Shown here: positions 22,037-34,496 of the stretch, in pieces
How positions within the stretch are numbered: the stretch's first letter is position 1
Layout: each line of letters opens with the position of its first letter
Assembly: GCF_001704415.2 (NCBI RefSeq)
Contig: NC_030811.1
Coordinates: 52,565,591-52,629,590, forward strand
From: Capra hircus
Taxonomy: Eukaryota > Chordata > Mammalia > Artiodactyla > Bovidae
DNA: 64,000 nt
Direction of reading: 5' to 3'
The notes under the pieces: model-generated
Database searches by the model: none
The model's input: the letters and a program-made list of their open reading frames with translations, nothing else
What the model was told of the DNA's origin: nothing
Position numbers and translations under genes: made by a program

Positions 22037-24675
22037 GTAGGTTCACTTGGATGCCTGGACAAGTGTTTCCTCTAGCACCTGCTAGACACGTCTGTGTTGA
22101 AACTAGGTGGCATTGTTGTGCTGATGTGGCTCTAAAACAGCATTTTATCCATTTACAAGTGCTTTATGTTTTTTTTTTTTTTTTTAATGGATGAATCTCT
22201 GGTTGTGGTAGAAAAATCATGGGAAAAGCAGATTATATGAAATATGGAATTCAAGCCAAAAAATTATCCTGATTCTTTTTTTTTAATTGGAGGATAATTG
22301 CTTTACAGTGTTGTGGTGGTCTCTGCCATACATCAGATGGATCATAATTATTCTTGACTTGAGTCAGATAAACTCATGGAATTTTCCATTCAAAACTCGC
22401 TGTTTTCCTTTGCTGAATAATAGCAAGATTTCCATGGGTGGTAAGTGCAGAAGACAAGGACCAGGGGGTAAGATGACAAGTGAAGGCTCATAGCAGTAGG
22501 AGAGAGGATTTCATCTGATCTTGACCCAGGCTATAACTATCTGATTTCTGTCATCTTCCTGGTGTCTTTCTACCACATTTCACAGTTCCTTCTTGACCAT
22601 ATTATCGTGTATTTGTTGTTGAAATAAATAGGTTCACTATAAGTGTGCATTATTTGTTCTTACAAATGTAGAAAATCTACTTTATGAATCCCTCCAGAAT
22701 ATACTCTTTTTTTATTGTAATGTTGTGCCGGCATTTAAAAAATCACTGTATCAGATTAAGGAAAAGAAATGGAGGCACAAGTAAATAAGATAATAAAGCC
22801 TTTTAGTATTTTTAGTTTGTTTTTATAGACCATTATTGAATGCCCACACTGTACTAAACAACACATTAGACATATCCCATGCCCAGAGACTTAAACTGTG
22901 AAAGTGGGTTGAAAGGAGGTACCAGCTACATTGTAATGGATTCTGAATTTCCAGCTGTTGCATCCGGAGAAGAAATTTTAAAAGGCTCTGATATTTCTCT
23001 AAGTGTTTCAAAACCTTTGAATCTCCCTCTATGTGAAATTAGAATAATCCCTCTCCACCAGATTTTTCATGTCACATTCTCACATCACGATAGCCGAGGG
23101 TCTGTATTCAGTCTGTACTGCTTTAGGAAAAATCCTGAAAATAGGTCACAAGAGGGATATAAAATCTCAAGCAACTCATTTTATTTATAATTAGTTATTC
23201 ATACTTGACCATCTCCTACCTCCCCAGCCCCAACCCAGTGAAGGGCCTTTCTTTTTTCTTTTTTTAAAACAAACACTTATTTAGCACTTATTTGCCAGAT
23301 GCTGTTCTGAGTACTTAAAATTTTTAACTAAATAAAGATAGAAGGCATGCATTCTATATTTCGTTGCAATAGAAATAGATTTTTAAAAACCATAAAAATA
23401 GCAAGGAAGAGAGGAACCAAAAAGTCTAGTAAATTTACTCTGGTTGAGTAATAAATTTAGCTTTCCTGATGGACATGACATATGTAGACAACTGAGAGAT
23501 TAAGTTCATTTATTCCTTGAGATAGTTAGGACCGGCTTCTTCTGAGCTATAAGTAAGGTGTATACTTGGTCCATATTGTCTTCATTTCTGACAGGAGGGT
23601 TTTAGTCAAAATGTATGCCCTTGATTTTCCGGAAGATATTTACCAAGAACAGCAGCTTTAGAAGCCCATGATCGGGTTGTGGTTTTAGATCTTCTTTGCA
23701 TAGTACTCACCATCTCCTATATGAAGCCCCAGGGGAGGAAATTCTTACAGATCTGAATTCCAGGAAACAGTTTGCTTCCCCTGAGGAACTGAAATATTTT
23801 CTCCTTGTGGACATGAGAATTTTGTAACCAGTTCTGTTTCTCTTTTTGCTTTGACTGCTTGATTAACACGAAGCCAAACTGACTGTTTGACTTTGAGAAC
23901 TTTTTAGAACACGGTAATGAGCATTTTACTTCCCCACAGACTAGACTTTCAGTTCCAGTTTATATTTCCTCTGGTCCCAGTTTTTAATGTAGAGTGACAT
24001 TTTCATGATCTACATTTTCTTTGTGTATGTGAGTTGCTTTTGATTCCCTGTGGGTTGAGTACAAAAAAGTGTTAAAATATTCAGGCAAACAAAGTTGAGG
24101 AGGACTACTGCCATTGAAGAAATATGTTTTTCTTCTCTTTCAAATGTTGCTCTTAGCAACATTAGTCATGTGATGACTTTGAGAAGGGTATGTGGGTGGG
24201 GGATCCTGCAGCCAGCTTCCCCCATGGTTTTGGGGTGGGCCCCTCAGGAGACCAGTGTCTCACACCCCAGCTTCACTTGCACGCACTGGAAGTTGGACAG
24301 CATTCAGACTGTTGAAGTTTCCTCTTCCACTGCCTTGTTCAAACCAGTGGGCCAAATCCAGCCTCGGTGGCCATGACTACACAAGTAGGCACTTTCTTGA
24401 GGCCTCAGGCAGGGTGACTCATCCAACGGCCAAATGAGCTGTGTTGGTGACTTCTTGTGTATGTTGGTGTGTTGGTGATTTCCTTGGAAGCCACATGATG
24501 GGGAATGTAGAGTAGGAGATGCTGTCTCGTCTGCCAGCATATTTCTACTCATCCCTGCCTCCACATTTCTCCAGCTTCCAACATCCTTGGCACACTGTCA
24601 CCACCAGCTCCTACTTCATTTATTTGTTCCCCACTTGAATAGTAGGAATACGAGTTCTTTTTAAAAAAAAAAAAA
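22037..24675 (+). other. 5' part of CREB5 intron C
   Basis: Begins at donor gtaggt. Holds a 17-base T run (about 22169-22185), an L1 tail piece and an old L2/MIR-like scrap at about 23270-23335 (cacttatttagcacttattt, gatgctgttctgag). No exon recognised. Confidence 0.55.
22275..22341 (-). mobile_element. L1 3'-end fragment
   Basis: ttttaattggaggataattg then ctttacagtgttgtggtgg and ctgccatacatca is the reversed 3' end of ruminant L1. Confidence 0.65.
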
Positions 24676-24787
24676 AATCTTTTGGTTGGGAGGTGTGTGG
24701 GATCTCAGTTCCCTGACCAGGGAGTAAACCTGTGCCCCTAGTATTGGAAGCATGGAGTCTTAAACAGTGAACCCCCAGGGAAGTCCT
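24676..24787 (-). mobile_element. CHR-type tRNA-derived SINE
   Basis: Reads in reverse as the cetartiodactyl CHR SINE: agggaagtcc at the right end, gcatggagtcttaaac, ctcagttccctgaccaggga. The preceding A run is not its tail in this orientation. Confidence 0.8.
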
Positions 24788-24963
24788 GGAATACAAGTTG
24801 TTTTTCAGGGCATACCTTGTCATCATTAAGTTCTGTCTCCTCCTTTGTCCCTTTTGCTGCACATTCAGATAACAATTCCTTTTTAATTCTACATTCTAAC
24901 TCTCTTCTAATTTATTTTCCTCTGAGACTGTTAATAGAAGATTTGCAATAGTACCCTCATGCT

Positions 24964-25173
24964 AAATCAGTTCAGTCCTGTCTGAGTCTTTGTGATGCTA
25001 TGGACCATAGGCTGCCAGGCTCCTCTGTCCGTGGGATTCCCCAGGCAAGAATGGAGTGGGTAGCCATGCCCTCTTCCAGGGGGTCCTTCCAATCCAGGGA
25101 TCAAACCCGTGTCTCTTATGTCTCCTGCACTGGTAGGTGTGTTCTTTACCACTGGCACCACTTGGGAAGCCCA
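24964..25173 (-). mobile_element. Bov-tA-type SINE
   Basis: Antisense: ctgtctgagtctttgtgatg, gctcctctgtccgtgggatt, ending caccacttgggaagccca. A few internal bases are missing after caggcaagaatgg. Confidence 0.92.
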
Positions 25174-25732
25174 TTAGTTCCCTCACCAAGTTTTATTTTG
25201 TAAAGTGGGAGATGGATTTGTTTATATGGAAAATTTGGTTTAAAAAGATTTTTGCTTGAACTTGCTAAATACTTTATACAGAAATGTTAGAAAGACTGAA
25301 CTGGTCCTTTCCTCCTCCTTTAAAATTCTAGCTGAAGTTTGGTCTAGAAAATGCTATCAAAGAGCAAATAGGTAGTGGGTTGTTGTTTAGCCTGTGTGGC
25401 TATCTGTGTTGGGAAAAATTCTGTTCGACAGACTACCTTTAATCCTGATACATTTCCAAAAGTATTCCAGTATGTGTATAGAGTGAGGACAGGCTAGAGG
25501 CAGGTAATGACCAATGGAAAAGCCCCAGTGTCTGTATCCACAGCATATATTATATAGCAGATGACGCGTTCCATAATTGCCTCAACCTTCCACCTTAGCA
25601 TAAACCCATAGCTTCAAAACTCTTTAATTAGAGATATATTTTTTCTCTTGAAAAAGCATTCCTCACTAGCAGTATCACGGATCTCAACTTGCCTAGTCAG
25701 GCTAGTGCGTGTCCTGAAACAGATGAGAAACT
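25174..25732 (+). other. Intron C, no named element
   Basis: No exon or transposon recognised. Confidence 0.5.
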
Positions 25733-26277
25733 TTTATTCATCATTTATTCACACAATAAATATTTTTGAGAGCCCATCATGTGCTAGGCACTGTCCAAAG
25801 TGCTGGTGAATTACGTGGACTAAAGCTGATTTTAAAACAGAAAACAAAAAATCCCTGACTTCAGGTTGCTTACTTCTCATGGGCAAGACAAACAGTAAAC
25901 AAGTAAAAACGATAGAATATATAACATGTCTGAAGGTGAAAAGTGCTGTAGAGAAAAATATTTCATGGAAGGGGCACAGGGAGTGTTGGGAGTGATCTAA
26001 GGGGCCTCACTGGTGAGTGAACGTGCAGCTGTGACCTGAAGGAAGAAGAAGTCAGAACCAGTTGTGTACTGGGGAGGAGAGTAGAGAGAGCAGTAGGTGC
26101 AATGCCCTGAGGCTGGAGGGTGCTCTTTGCTGGAGGAACAGCAAAGAGCAGGGTGTGCAGTGGTGGGCAGAGTGGGCCTGCAGGGTCATATCCAAGAAAG
26201 CTGAGTAGGCTTCAGTCTAAGTGAGATGGAGAACCATAGGACAACTGTAAGGAGAGGTATCATAGCATCTGACTTAC

Positions 26278-26765
26278 ATACAACAGATCTCCTATAGACC
26301 AACGAGTTCCATTCCCAGAGAGCGTAAGTCCAATTTGTTTCTAAGTCCAATAAAGTTAGCCTTGATACCCAACTAACACAAGCACTTATATAGTACTGTA
26401 CTGTAATAGGTTTCACACAATAATACATAAAAAACAAACCCCCCAAATAAAGAAAATATTTTAAATCTTACAGTACAGTACCTTGAAAAGTTCAGTAGTA
26501 CAGTACAACAGCTGGTACTTCTTAGCAGTGCCATCTGTATCACCACTGCTTTTATACATGTTTGTGGACATCCTGGGCTTGAAATAAAGACACTGCAGTA
26601 CCGAAATCTACACAGTACTCTACAGTAAAGTGCACAACAGCACAACCACCTGCAGAGGATGCACACGTGACAGACACGTGAACTAACCTACACGATTGGA
26701 CACGCAAATACGTGTTTGAATCTTTGAAATTTCACAACTTGAAGGTTTCTATATAGGGGACTTAC
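26278..26765. mobile_element. Unclassified about 490-bp insertion in L2, TACAGTA-rich
   Basis: Interrupts the L2 precisely. It is flanked by GACTTAC at 26271-26277 and again at 26759-26765, and contains repeated TACAGTAC/GTACTGTA motifs including a perfect 14-bp inverted repeat (26393-26406 and 26468-26481). It could be a non-autonomous DNA element, but I cannot name it. Confidence 0.55.
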
Positions 26766-27167
26766 TGTGTAACAAAGTTTACTTGGCTGCCAAGTTGAAA
26801 GTAAATTATTGGAAGGAAATCGCAAAGTGAGACCAGTTAGGAGGGTATTTAAAGAATCTAGGTTAAAGATGATGACAGATTGGTCCAAGGTGCAGATGGA
26901 AGGGGCAGTTAGATTCTGGATTAATTTGACGATAGAGCCAATAGGAATTGGTGATGAATTAGGTCTGGGAAGTAATAGATGGAATTCAGGATAAAACCAG
27001 GTTTTTGACCTCAGCAACTGAAAGGATGGAGTTGCCTGTGGGAAAAACAAGTTTGAAGGGCAAATTGAAGAGATTGTTTGCAAACTTGTTAAACTGGGCA
27101 GATGAATATATAGATATGTAATACAGGACCTGTCTGAAAATATAAATTGGTGGGTCATTGGCATGTC

Positions 27168-27396
27168 GTTATTGTTGTTTAGTCACTCATTCGTGTTCAG
27201 CTACTTTGCAACCCCATGGACTGTAGCTTTCCAGGCTCCTCTATCCATGGGATTTCCCAGACAAGAATACTGGAGTGGGTTGCCTTTTCCTTCTCCAGGG
27301 GATCTTCCTGACCCAAGGAATCTTCCCAACTCAGGGATCAAACCCATGTCTCCTGCACTGGCAGGGCAGATTCTTTACCACTGAGCCGCCTGGGAG
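27168..27396 (-). mobile_element. Bov-tA-type SINE inserted in L2
   Basis: Antisense copy from gttgtttagtcactcattcg to ctttaccactgagccgcctg. Contains an imperfect 18-bp tandem duplication at 27301-27318 / 27319-27336 in the segment corresponding to gatcttcccaacccaggg. Confidence 0.92.
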
Positions 27397-27520
27397 GTGG
27401 TGTTTAAATGCATGAGACTCAAGGGAGTGACCTGGGCTGGGGGTGAATGGAGATGAGGTAGAGAAGAGGTCTGAGTATGGAACTTGGCAGAGTCCTCCAG
27501 AATCCTCCAAGACAGTCTTC

Positions 27521-30451
27521 CACTCTCCTCAGTGGTCAGAGATGACACAGAAGACTATAAGACATGGAGAGTCAAGTATGGGAACCCAGGCAGTGATACT
27601 GAATAGATACCAGTAACTGACAATCTGCATGTTGATCTCATGTTCCGCATTAGTGGAAAAAACAAAAACAAAAGATTTTTTTAAAGGATGAATTGACCTC
27701 TCACATTTGATTTCTTTTTTACAGAAGAGCTCCAACAGTGCCTATCTAGGAGGAGAGAGAGAGCTTCATCATGTGATAACAGTTGTGTGTGAGTGTGTGT
27801 GTGTGTTTAAGAAAGGAAGAGGAGTTGAAAGTACTAGGAATGAACTCCTTTATCTTGCTGAGAGAAATATAACATTACAGCCTAACATAGGGAAGGACCC
27901 TGAAGATGAAAAGCATGGTATATAAGTGCTAAGTGTTGTTATTCTCCCCTAGGATCTACATCTGACTCATTATGCTGATACAGCAACAGCAAATTAGGAC
28001 ATTTCCGTCCTCTAGAATTCCTACCCAAATGATGAAAAGTGCAGTCTATTCCCAGAGGGTGTTGACTGTTTAACACATGGGAACAGGGGACAAGCTACAA
28101 TCGTAAGATCTTGGATCCCAGCTCAACAGGAGTCATGGAACAGGGCATAGCCAGGTCAGCCTCAGCTCAGAAAAGTCAGCTGCTCAATCTGATTATATTC
28201 TGTACCTGGAAATCATGTTACCTGACACCACCAGTTACTTGGGGAGAGAGGGGGCAGAGAGGGAGGTGCTTTGCCTTCGTTACAGTCTTGCTGTACCAGC
28301 TACTAGTGGGCATGGTTGCTCTTTGGGGGAGGTGTGAGTGGCCACGTGTGGGTGGCACAGGGTGAAAAATAAGAGATAGCACGTTGAGAAAACTTGCAAC
28401 AGCTGCATATTTCCAGTTATGTTAACATGTTGCTTCTATATTTATGCAATACAGCCCCTCTCCCTGGCTTTTCTCCCTAGCCCCTGCCTTACAAGTCTGG
28501 AGAAAAAGAAAATTCTGAAATCTAAACTTGGTTTTATCCTGGTTTTGAAAATGCCACCATGTTCTCTAAATTCTAGTAGATGAGATTGTTTTTCATCTTT
28601 TCGTGCCTTTAAAAAAAAAATCAGCATGACTGAAAGGAAACACCCATTGGGAACATTATGAGAGATGATGGCCTATTTCTTCCCCCACCCCAATAACTGG
28701 AAAATCTAACCCTTATATCGTAAGGATTCTCTTGTCCTCCCCCTCCATTTCAGCACACTAGTCATGTAAGCACTTTCCGCTTTCTCCTTATAGATTTAAA
28801 TTTTGCCCTCAGCTTAGATGGAATTTGATGCTGGAAGAGAAGTTGGCTTGGTCTTTGCATCCCACTCAGGGGAATGACTAAACCAGTGGATGAACTGGAA
28901 GCTAGTTCATGAGTTTTGGTTCCCTGGGATTTAGGATTAATGAGCACAATCTCAACAGAGATTATTAAGAGTTGGTATCCACTTGCACATATGTCAGTGA
29001 ATCATGAGGTGATCTCAGGCTCAGCCTCAATTTACAATGGAGTGGAAATGGAAAACAACTCACAGAGTTGATTTTTTCATCTGTTTGTCTTGTGAAGGTT
29101 TTTTTTTTTTTGGTGGAAAGTCATGGTATCCTCAGAGTTGCAAAATCCATCGTCTTTGCCTTGCAAAGAGTGAGCACATAAAATCAAGTCCCTTTTACGT
29201 GAATGATGAGGAAGGCCCATGGCTTGGAGGAGAACTGACCCAGATGGGTACTGGGGGTTTGCTCATCTCCTCCCTTAGACAGTTTGTATATTTGTCTAAC
29301 TTGGACCTTAATGGATGAGTCTTCACAACATAACCTTCACATTATAGACAAAACATCTCTTGAGGCTGCAGGTTTACTTTCTAATGCTAAATCATCTGGC
29401 CATTCATGGTCGTGCCTTTAGCCAGTGTTAGGAGCCAACTTATTAGGGAATGGTGGTATTTATAATGGCAAATAAATTTCTCTTAGCTTGTGAATGGCAG
29501 ATTTTATTGTCCTTGAGTTGATTTTCTTTTTTGTCATGGGTCTTATTTATATTTGCTATCACATGATGTTTGTTCTGGCAAGACTGAGGTATCTGTCTGA
29601 GTCTTTCTGAGAACCAAACAAGGTTTTCAGAGGCTTACGTTTGATTAGAAAGGTTTGTATTCATTCCATGCAGAAATGAGTATTTTCCTAAGAGGTGCTG
29701 ATGTTGTCATTTGAAGGTGAGAAGTAGAAGAGATTTGGAAGATTAGATTATAAGATACAGCATAAAGATTGCTAGAGGAAACTTGGCATTGATTTTGGGA
29801 ACCCCTATTTGTGTTGGAAATGTTGAGGAATACAGCAGTGTTTTCTCACACCAGGATTTCCTGTTCAGTTGTGACTAGGTATGGTAATAATCAAAGTATT
29901 TCTATACCTTTGAAGCATATCTGACACCTCTGACATTTTGAACATGTTGTTAATGATAACTTTTATTTTGGTCCCTTTTGTTAACAGGGAGTAATTATAG
30001 GTGGTTATGGCAGTGCTATGTTCCCCATGTTAAATACAGAAGAATAAACTGCTTAGAGACAAGAAGAGTTGATAGGTGCTCATTAAGGGGGGCCAGCGGT
30101 AGGGATGATGTATTCTGGCTTTTCTCCTACCTTCCCTGTCCTCTCTCTGCTTCCTTGTGTTTCGCTGTATCCACTTCCAGGTGGTTTTTGTTTACACCTT
30201 CTCTTCAGAAAACTCATATGTTCTCATAACCCAACCATCAACCCTACCCAACAGTTCCTTTATCTGTGCATCTAGTCCTCACCATCTCTACTCTCCAGCT
30301 GTTATTAGCATTCTTATTTGAATATGCCCCTGGTGTTTATAACTCATTATGCCCAGTACTGTGCTCAAAGCTTTCCTGTACAAACTCACTGCCACAATGA
30401 GCCCCATTCTCTGTCTGGGTCTGTCAGAGGCACAGTTCATCCACCTTGTGC
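27521..30451 (+). other. Intron C, 2.9 kb without named elements
   Basis: Short (GT)n at about 27784-27808 and a T run near 29100. I see no exon, SINE or LINE I can name. Confidence 0.5.
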
Positions 30452-30672
30452 ATGCATGCTACGTCACTTCAGTTGTGTCTGACTCTGCACGACGCTATGG
30501 ACTACAGCCTGCCAGGCTCCTCTGTCCAAGGGATTCCCCAGGCAAGACTACTGGAGCGGGTTGCCATGCCCTCCTCCAGGGAATCATTCCGACCCAGGGA
30601 TCAAACCTGTGTCTGTTATGACCCCTGCATTGGCAGGCAGATTCTTTACCACCAGTGCCACCTGGGAAACCC
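30452..30672 (-). mobile_element. Bov-tA-type SINE
   Basis: Full-length antisense: gctacgtcacttcagttgtg at left, gattctttaccaccagtgcc at right. Confidence 0.93.
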
Positions 30673-31149
30673 TCATCCATCTTAGGGGGCAGCTTTATCT
30701 CCCCTCTGTCCTTTGCCCCCCTCACTGGGTCCCATCAACTTCCTTAGGCCAGAGTCCTCATGACTTCTCTTTATTTTCCATTTCTATCACTTCAAGTCTA
30801 GCTCATCTTTACTTCCTACTGAGTTACCCCTGAGCATTCTAAGATGTTTTGATTTTTAACCCAACTTTAAAGAGGTACCTAGATTTAAGTATTATCACAA
30901 AATTAGATGTATTTTTTAACAAGTGAAAACAAACTGAAATGTTTATCTGTTAAAAAAAAATTGCTGTTGAAAGTGTTTGCTTGTGGTGAAGTTGAAAGTT
31001 CCTCCGGGTATTGTCTTTGTTAACAGGTAGAGGGGTTGGTGTCGGATGTCATCAGTATAAAAGGGAGTGCGTTGGGACCTGTTAAATACAGTTTTGATTC
31101 TAGGAGACTCTATGCATGGAATGCATCTTAAAGTTCCTAAGCGGAGATG

Positions 31150-31366
31150 GGGCTTCCCAGGTGGCAGTAGTGGTAAAGAATCTCCCTGCCAGTGCAGGAG
31201 AAGCAAGAGAGGTGTGTTTGGTCCCTGGGTCAGGGAGATCCCCTGGAGGAGGAGATGGCAACCTGCTCCAGTATTCTTGCCTGGAAAATCCCATGGGCAG
31301 AGGAGGCTGGTGGGCTACAGTCCATGGGGCCTCAAAGAGTTGGACATAGCTGAGCGATCGAGCACA
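31150..31366 (+). mobile_element. Bov-tA-type SINE
   Basis: Sense: ggggcttcccaggtggcagt, gtaaagaatctccctgcc, tggacatagctgagcgatcg; followed by a short (CA)n tail at about 31370-31386. Confidence 0.93.
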
Positions 31367-34300
31367 TATACCACACACACACACAAAAGCAGGGATCGGG
31401 TGGGACAGGAAGAGGCACTTTAAAAATGACTAAAAAAAGAAGCGGAAAATGGCCCCGAACACAATGGAGCCCTGATGCTCCCCAGGCAACCCAGACTCGG
31501 GTTGTGCAGATGGCTTGTTTGGCCTGCCTTCCCATCAGGATGCCTGACTGTAGCTGAAAATTAGCCCAATTGAATTATTTGTCTGGGAGGCTACTCACTA
31601 AAATAATTAACGAATCTCAGCTTTAAGAGTCGAGAAAAGGGCAGCTTTTCCCAGCTGGAGACTTTCTCATGGGGTAGTTTTCCCATTTGGGGTTTGGTTG
31701 GGATCTCAGCTGGTTATAGTCACTATTTACCTGTCTAGAAGATAGTAAAGCCAAGCTGGGATTTCAAAGTACTAATCCAAGTGGAATCACAATGGCAAAT
31801 GGACACTCTCCTCTGAAAGAATCTATTTGTAGCTGAGTGATTCCAAACTCGAAACCCACCGGATAGGTTGGCGGGTGTGTACCTGGGGCAGAAGGCTTTG
31901 CGTCTGCTGAGGGAATGAGTCTTGTCCTCCATGAGGCCCTGCATTCATGCTTCTGAAAGCAAGCAGGGAAACAGATCTGCTTTCTGGGCTGAATTAAAAC
32001 AAAATGACTAAAAGATGAAGCTTCCGTTCTAGGCAAAAAAACAACACTCACATTTAGAAAATTGGACCACATGTTAGTTGGCACTGAGCGTCTGCAGCTA
32101 AGAATCACTTACCTGGGCCCCTCACAGAGACATGAGAAAAAAACCTGACCCTGTGAAAGAGAAAAGGAAAAGAATATAATAGTTGTGAGAGTCTCTGCTT
32201 CTATCATCTCATAAATCCAGGTGAACGTTAAGTGTGGTTAGGAGCAGGTATGGGAGTGATTTACTCTGGGAACCCCACTTTAGCATTTGTGTGCTGTTAA
32301 GTTATTTCCATACTGATAAGGCTGGGGCCAGGCACTGAGATTCCATACATTCTTCCTGTCCATATTTCCAGCACATTGACTGTCAACTCAAACCTGAGAT
32401 ATTGACTGATTTTACTGTCAGAACCCTGGAGGGACATTTTCCTTGTTTAAACCAACTACCACCGAAACCCAAAAGCCTAGGGGTTTATGAAATGGTGGAT
32501 TTTCTCCCCTGGAAACACCTTCCTACACTTTGAGGAGCTGGTTGTCCTGCTGACCCAGAGGGGCTCATAAGCTATTTGGATTGGAGCGGGGTCAGGACAT
32601 TCCCTGGGTAGCCAGGCACAGTGTCACCTGCTGGTGCTTCCCTCTAGAACTGGGATGATCCTCGCATCCCAGGAATATCGACTGCAGTCTTCCCCAGAAC
32701 ACTGCTGGGCTTCCCTTTGTTCTCTGCTTTCTGGGATATGAAAGTCTATTTTTAGCCCAGGTGAACTTGGGGCTCTTCTATCTGATGGGACCAGTTTCTC
32801 ATTTGTCTCTAGAGTGAAATGAAATGCTGAAAGGTCTTTACATGCAGTGTCTCCTCTAAGGACACATTTTCTAATAAAACTCACTAGTATTGGCAGAATC
32901 AGACTCTTGTGTACATAGATGATGTTTTGCCTTTTGACCTGAAGGCGAATGTGAGCTGTTTTATTGGACAGCTTTGGTGCTAGAAGAATGGATCTTCCCA
33001 CCTGCAAGCTCTACCTTCATTGTCTGGCTTGGTGGATGCTTCCCCAGTCTTCTTCGTGAAGTGGGGTGAACCCTGCATTTGGGTTCCATGTGGCTGCAGC
33101 CCAAGCATCCCTGAGATCTGAGTCACGGGCAGAGCACACCATCTGTTACATGAAAACTTTGAAAGCTGATCACAGTGCTGACCGCTCCTGCCAGAGCTGG
33201 TGCCAGGTGCCTCCGTTCCCTGTGGCTTTATGTTTGGGTGGGGACTTATTTGGGCTCTGCAGACAGTCTAGTTCCCAAAGAAGAAAAGCAGTCATGTTTT
33301 TGGTGCACCTGTCCAGGTGATTGACTACAGATGAAGCAGTGCCCGGCATTTTGAATCATAGCCGCTCTCAAAGAAGTCATCCCCTTCCTGGCTTCTCTTG
33401 GAATTTCTTGTTAGGCACAGAGCTTAGGAACTTTCCCAGAAGGTTTACGAATGTGAGCAATTGCTGGATTCAGTGGCACAGTTGGTTCAGGCATTCCTGT
33501 ACTTTTCAGGGCAAGCCTGGAATCTGCTGTGCTCTTTGAAGCAGAGTGCCTATGAACCCCACCCTTCCAGCCCCATTTGATTGGTCCCCAAGTGACCGAA
33601 AGGGAACAAGACAATCCAAAATCCTGGCAGCCTCTCTTGTGGTGTGCTGTGCCAAAATGTGACTTGCACTGTGCTATCTCTGTGCGGCTGCTCCCCCTGA
33701 AAACGGCTTCCCAGCTCCTCCTGTGCTCACTGCAACAGCCCCGGTGTGGATTGTGGAGAACTAAGGCGGAGTGTTGTCTAAATTTAGGACGAGAGCAAGA
33801 AACCCAGACTCCGTCCCATCACTTTCTAAAAGTCAACGTGTGACTTAATTTTCTCACCAGTAAACTGGACTTTTTAGGTACCTTGGAGTTATAAGCGTTA
33901 TGTAGTTCAACTATATTGACATCTGGAGCATAGAAAATAAAGCTAATTCTTAAATAGATGGTGTTAGATTCACATACTACGATTGCGTCCCACCTTGTAC
34001 TTTTTTTCTCCTGTTGCCCGAAAGAAGTGTCCTGAAAGGGGTTCTGGGCCAGAAATCCAAGTGTGCTCTCACAGAGTCAGTTCAGCAGCAGTGATGTCGC
34101 AGCGTCAAAGAGCGTTTCTCCCCTGCACAGTGGGAGGAGGGGGACAGCTCCTGGATCCAGATTTCTGCTAGACATTTTTATTTGTATCATAGTCATGCAC
34201 ACATTCACAAGTACATGTCTTAGGCAGAGTGGGCCATCAGGCTTTGTGAATAAGCAAGGGCTTTTCTGACTACTACTGTGGATTGCTCCCTGTGTCCAGT

Positions 34301-34449
34301 TCAACACCAGATAAAAGAGACTTTTGATGTCCCAAGTACAGCTGCCTGCTGCCCTCTGATTTTGAAGGTAGCATGCCTGATCTGTCCCTCAACTGGGTGT
34401 GAACTTAGAGGTGATTTCCCATTAACGGTGATGGATGTGCACAGATAGA

Positions 34450-34496
34450 AACACACACACAGACACACACGCACACACAGACACACACACACACAC
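34450..34496. repeat. Imperfect (AC)n microsatellite
   Basis: AC units interrupted by AG and GC dinucleotides, about 47 bp. Confidence 0.95.

Larger units (their letters stand above)
25733..27520 (-). mobile_element. Long L2 LINE remnant carrying two later insertions
   Basis: Antisense L2 can be followed in order: ttattcacacaataaat, gtgctaggcactgtccaaag; then gctggaggaacagcaaag; gtgagatggagaaccatagg and gcatctgacttac to 26277; resuming about 26766 with acttggctgcc and gagaccagttaggaggg; gagccaataggaattggtg; ggtttttgacctcagcaactg; and, after a Bov-tA, gtttaaatgcatgagactca and gagtatggaacttggcagag. About 1.1 kb of L2 survives. Confidence 0.8.

Noticed and set aside
26688..27164. 158-residue minus-strand open frame
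   Set aside because: It lies in antisense L2 3' sequence and the unclassified insert. It does not read as an L2 protein domain and has no independent coding signal.
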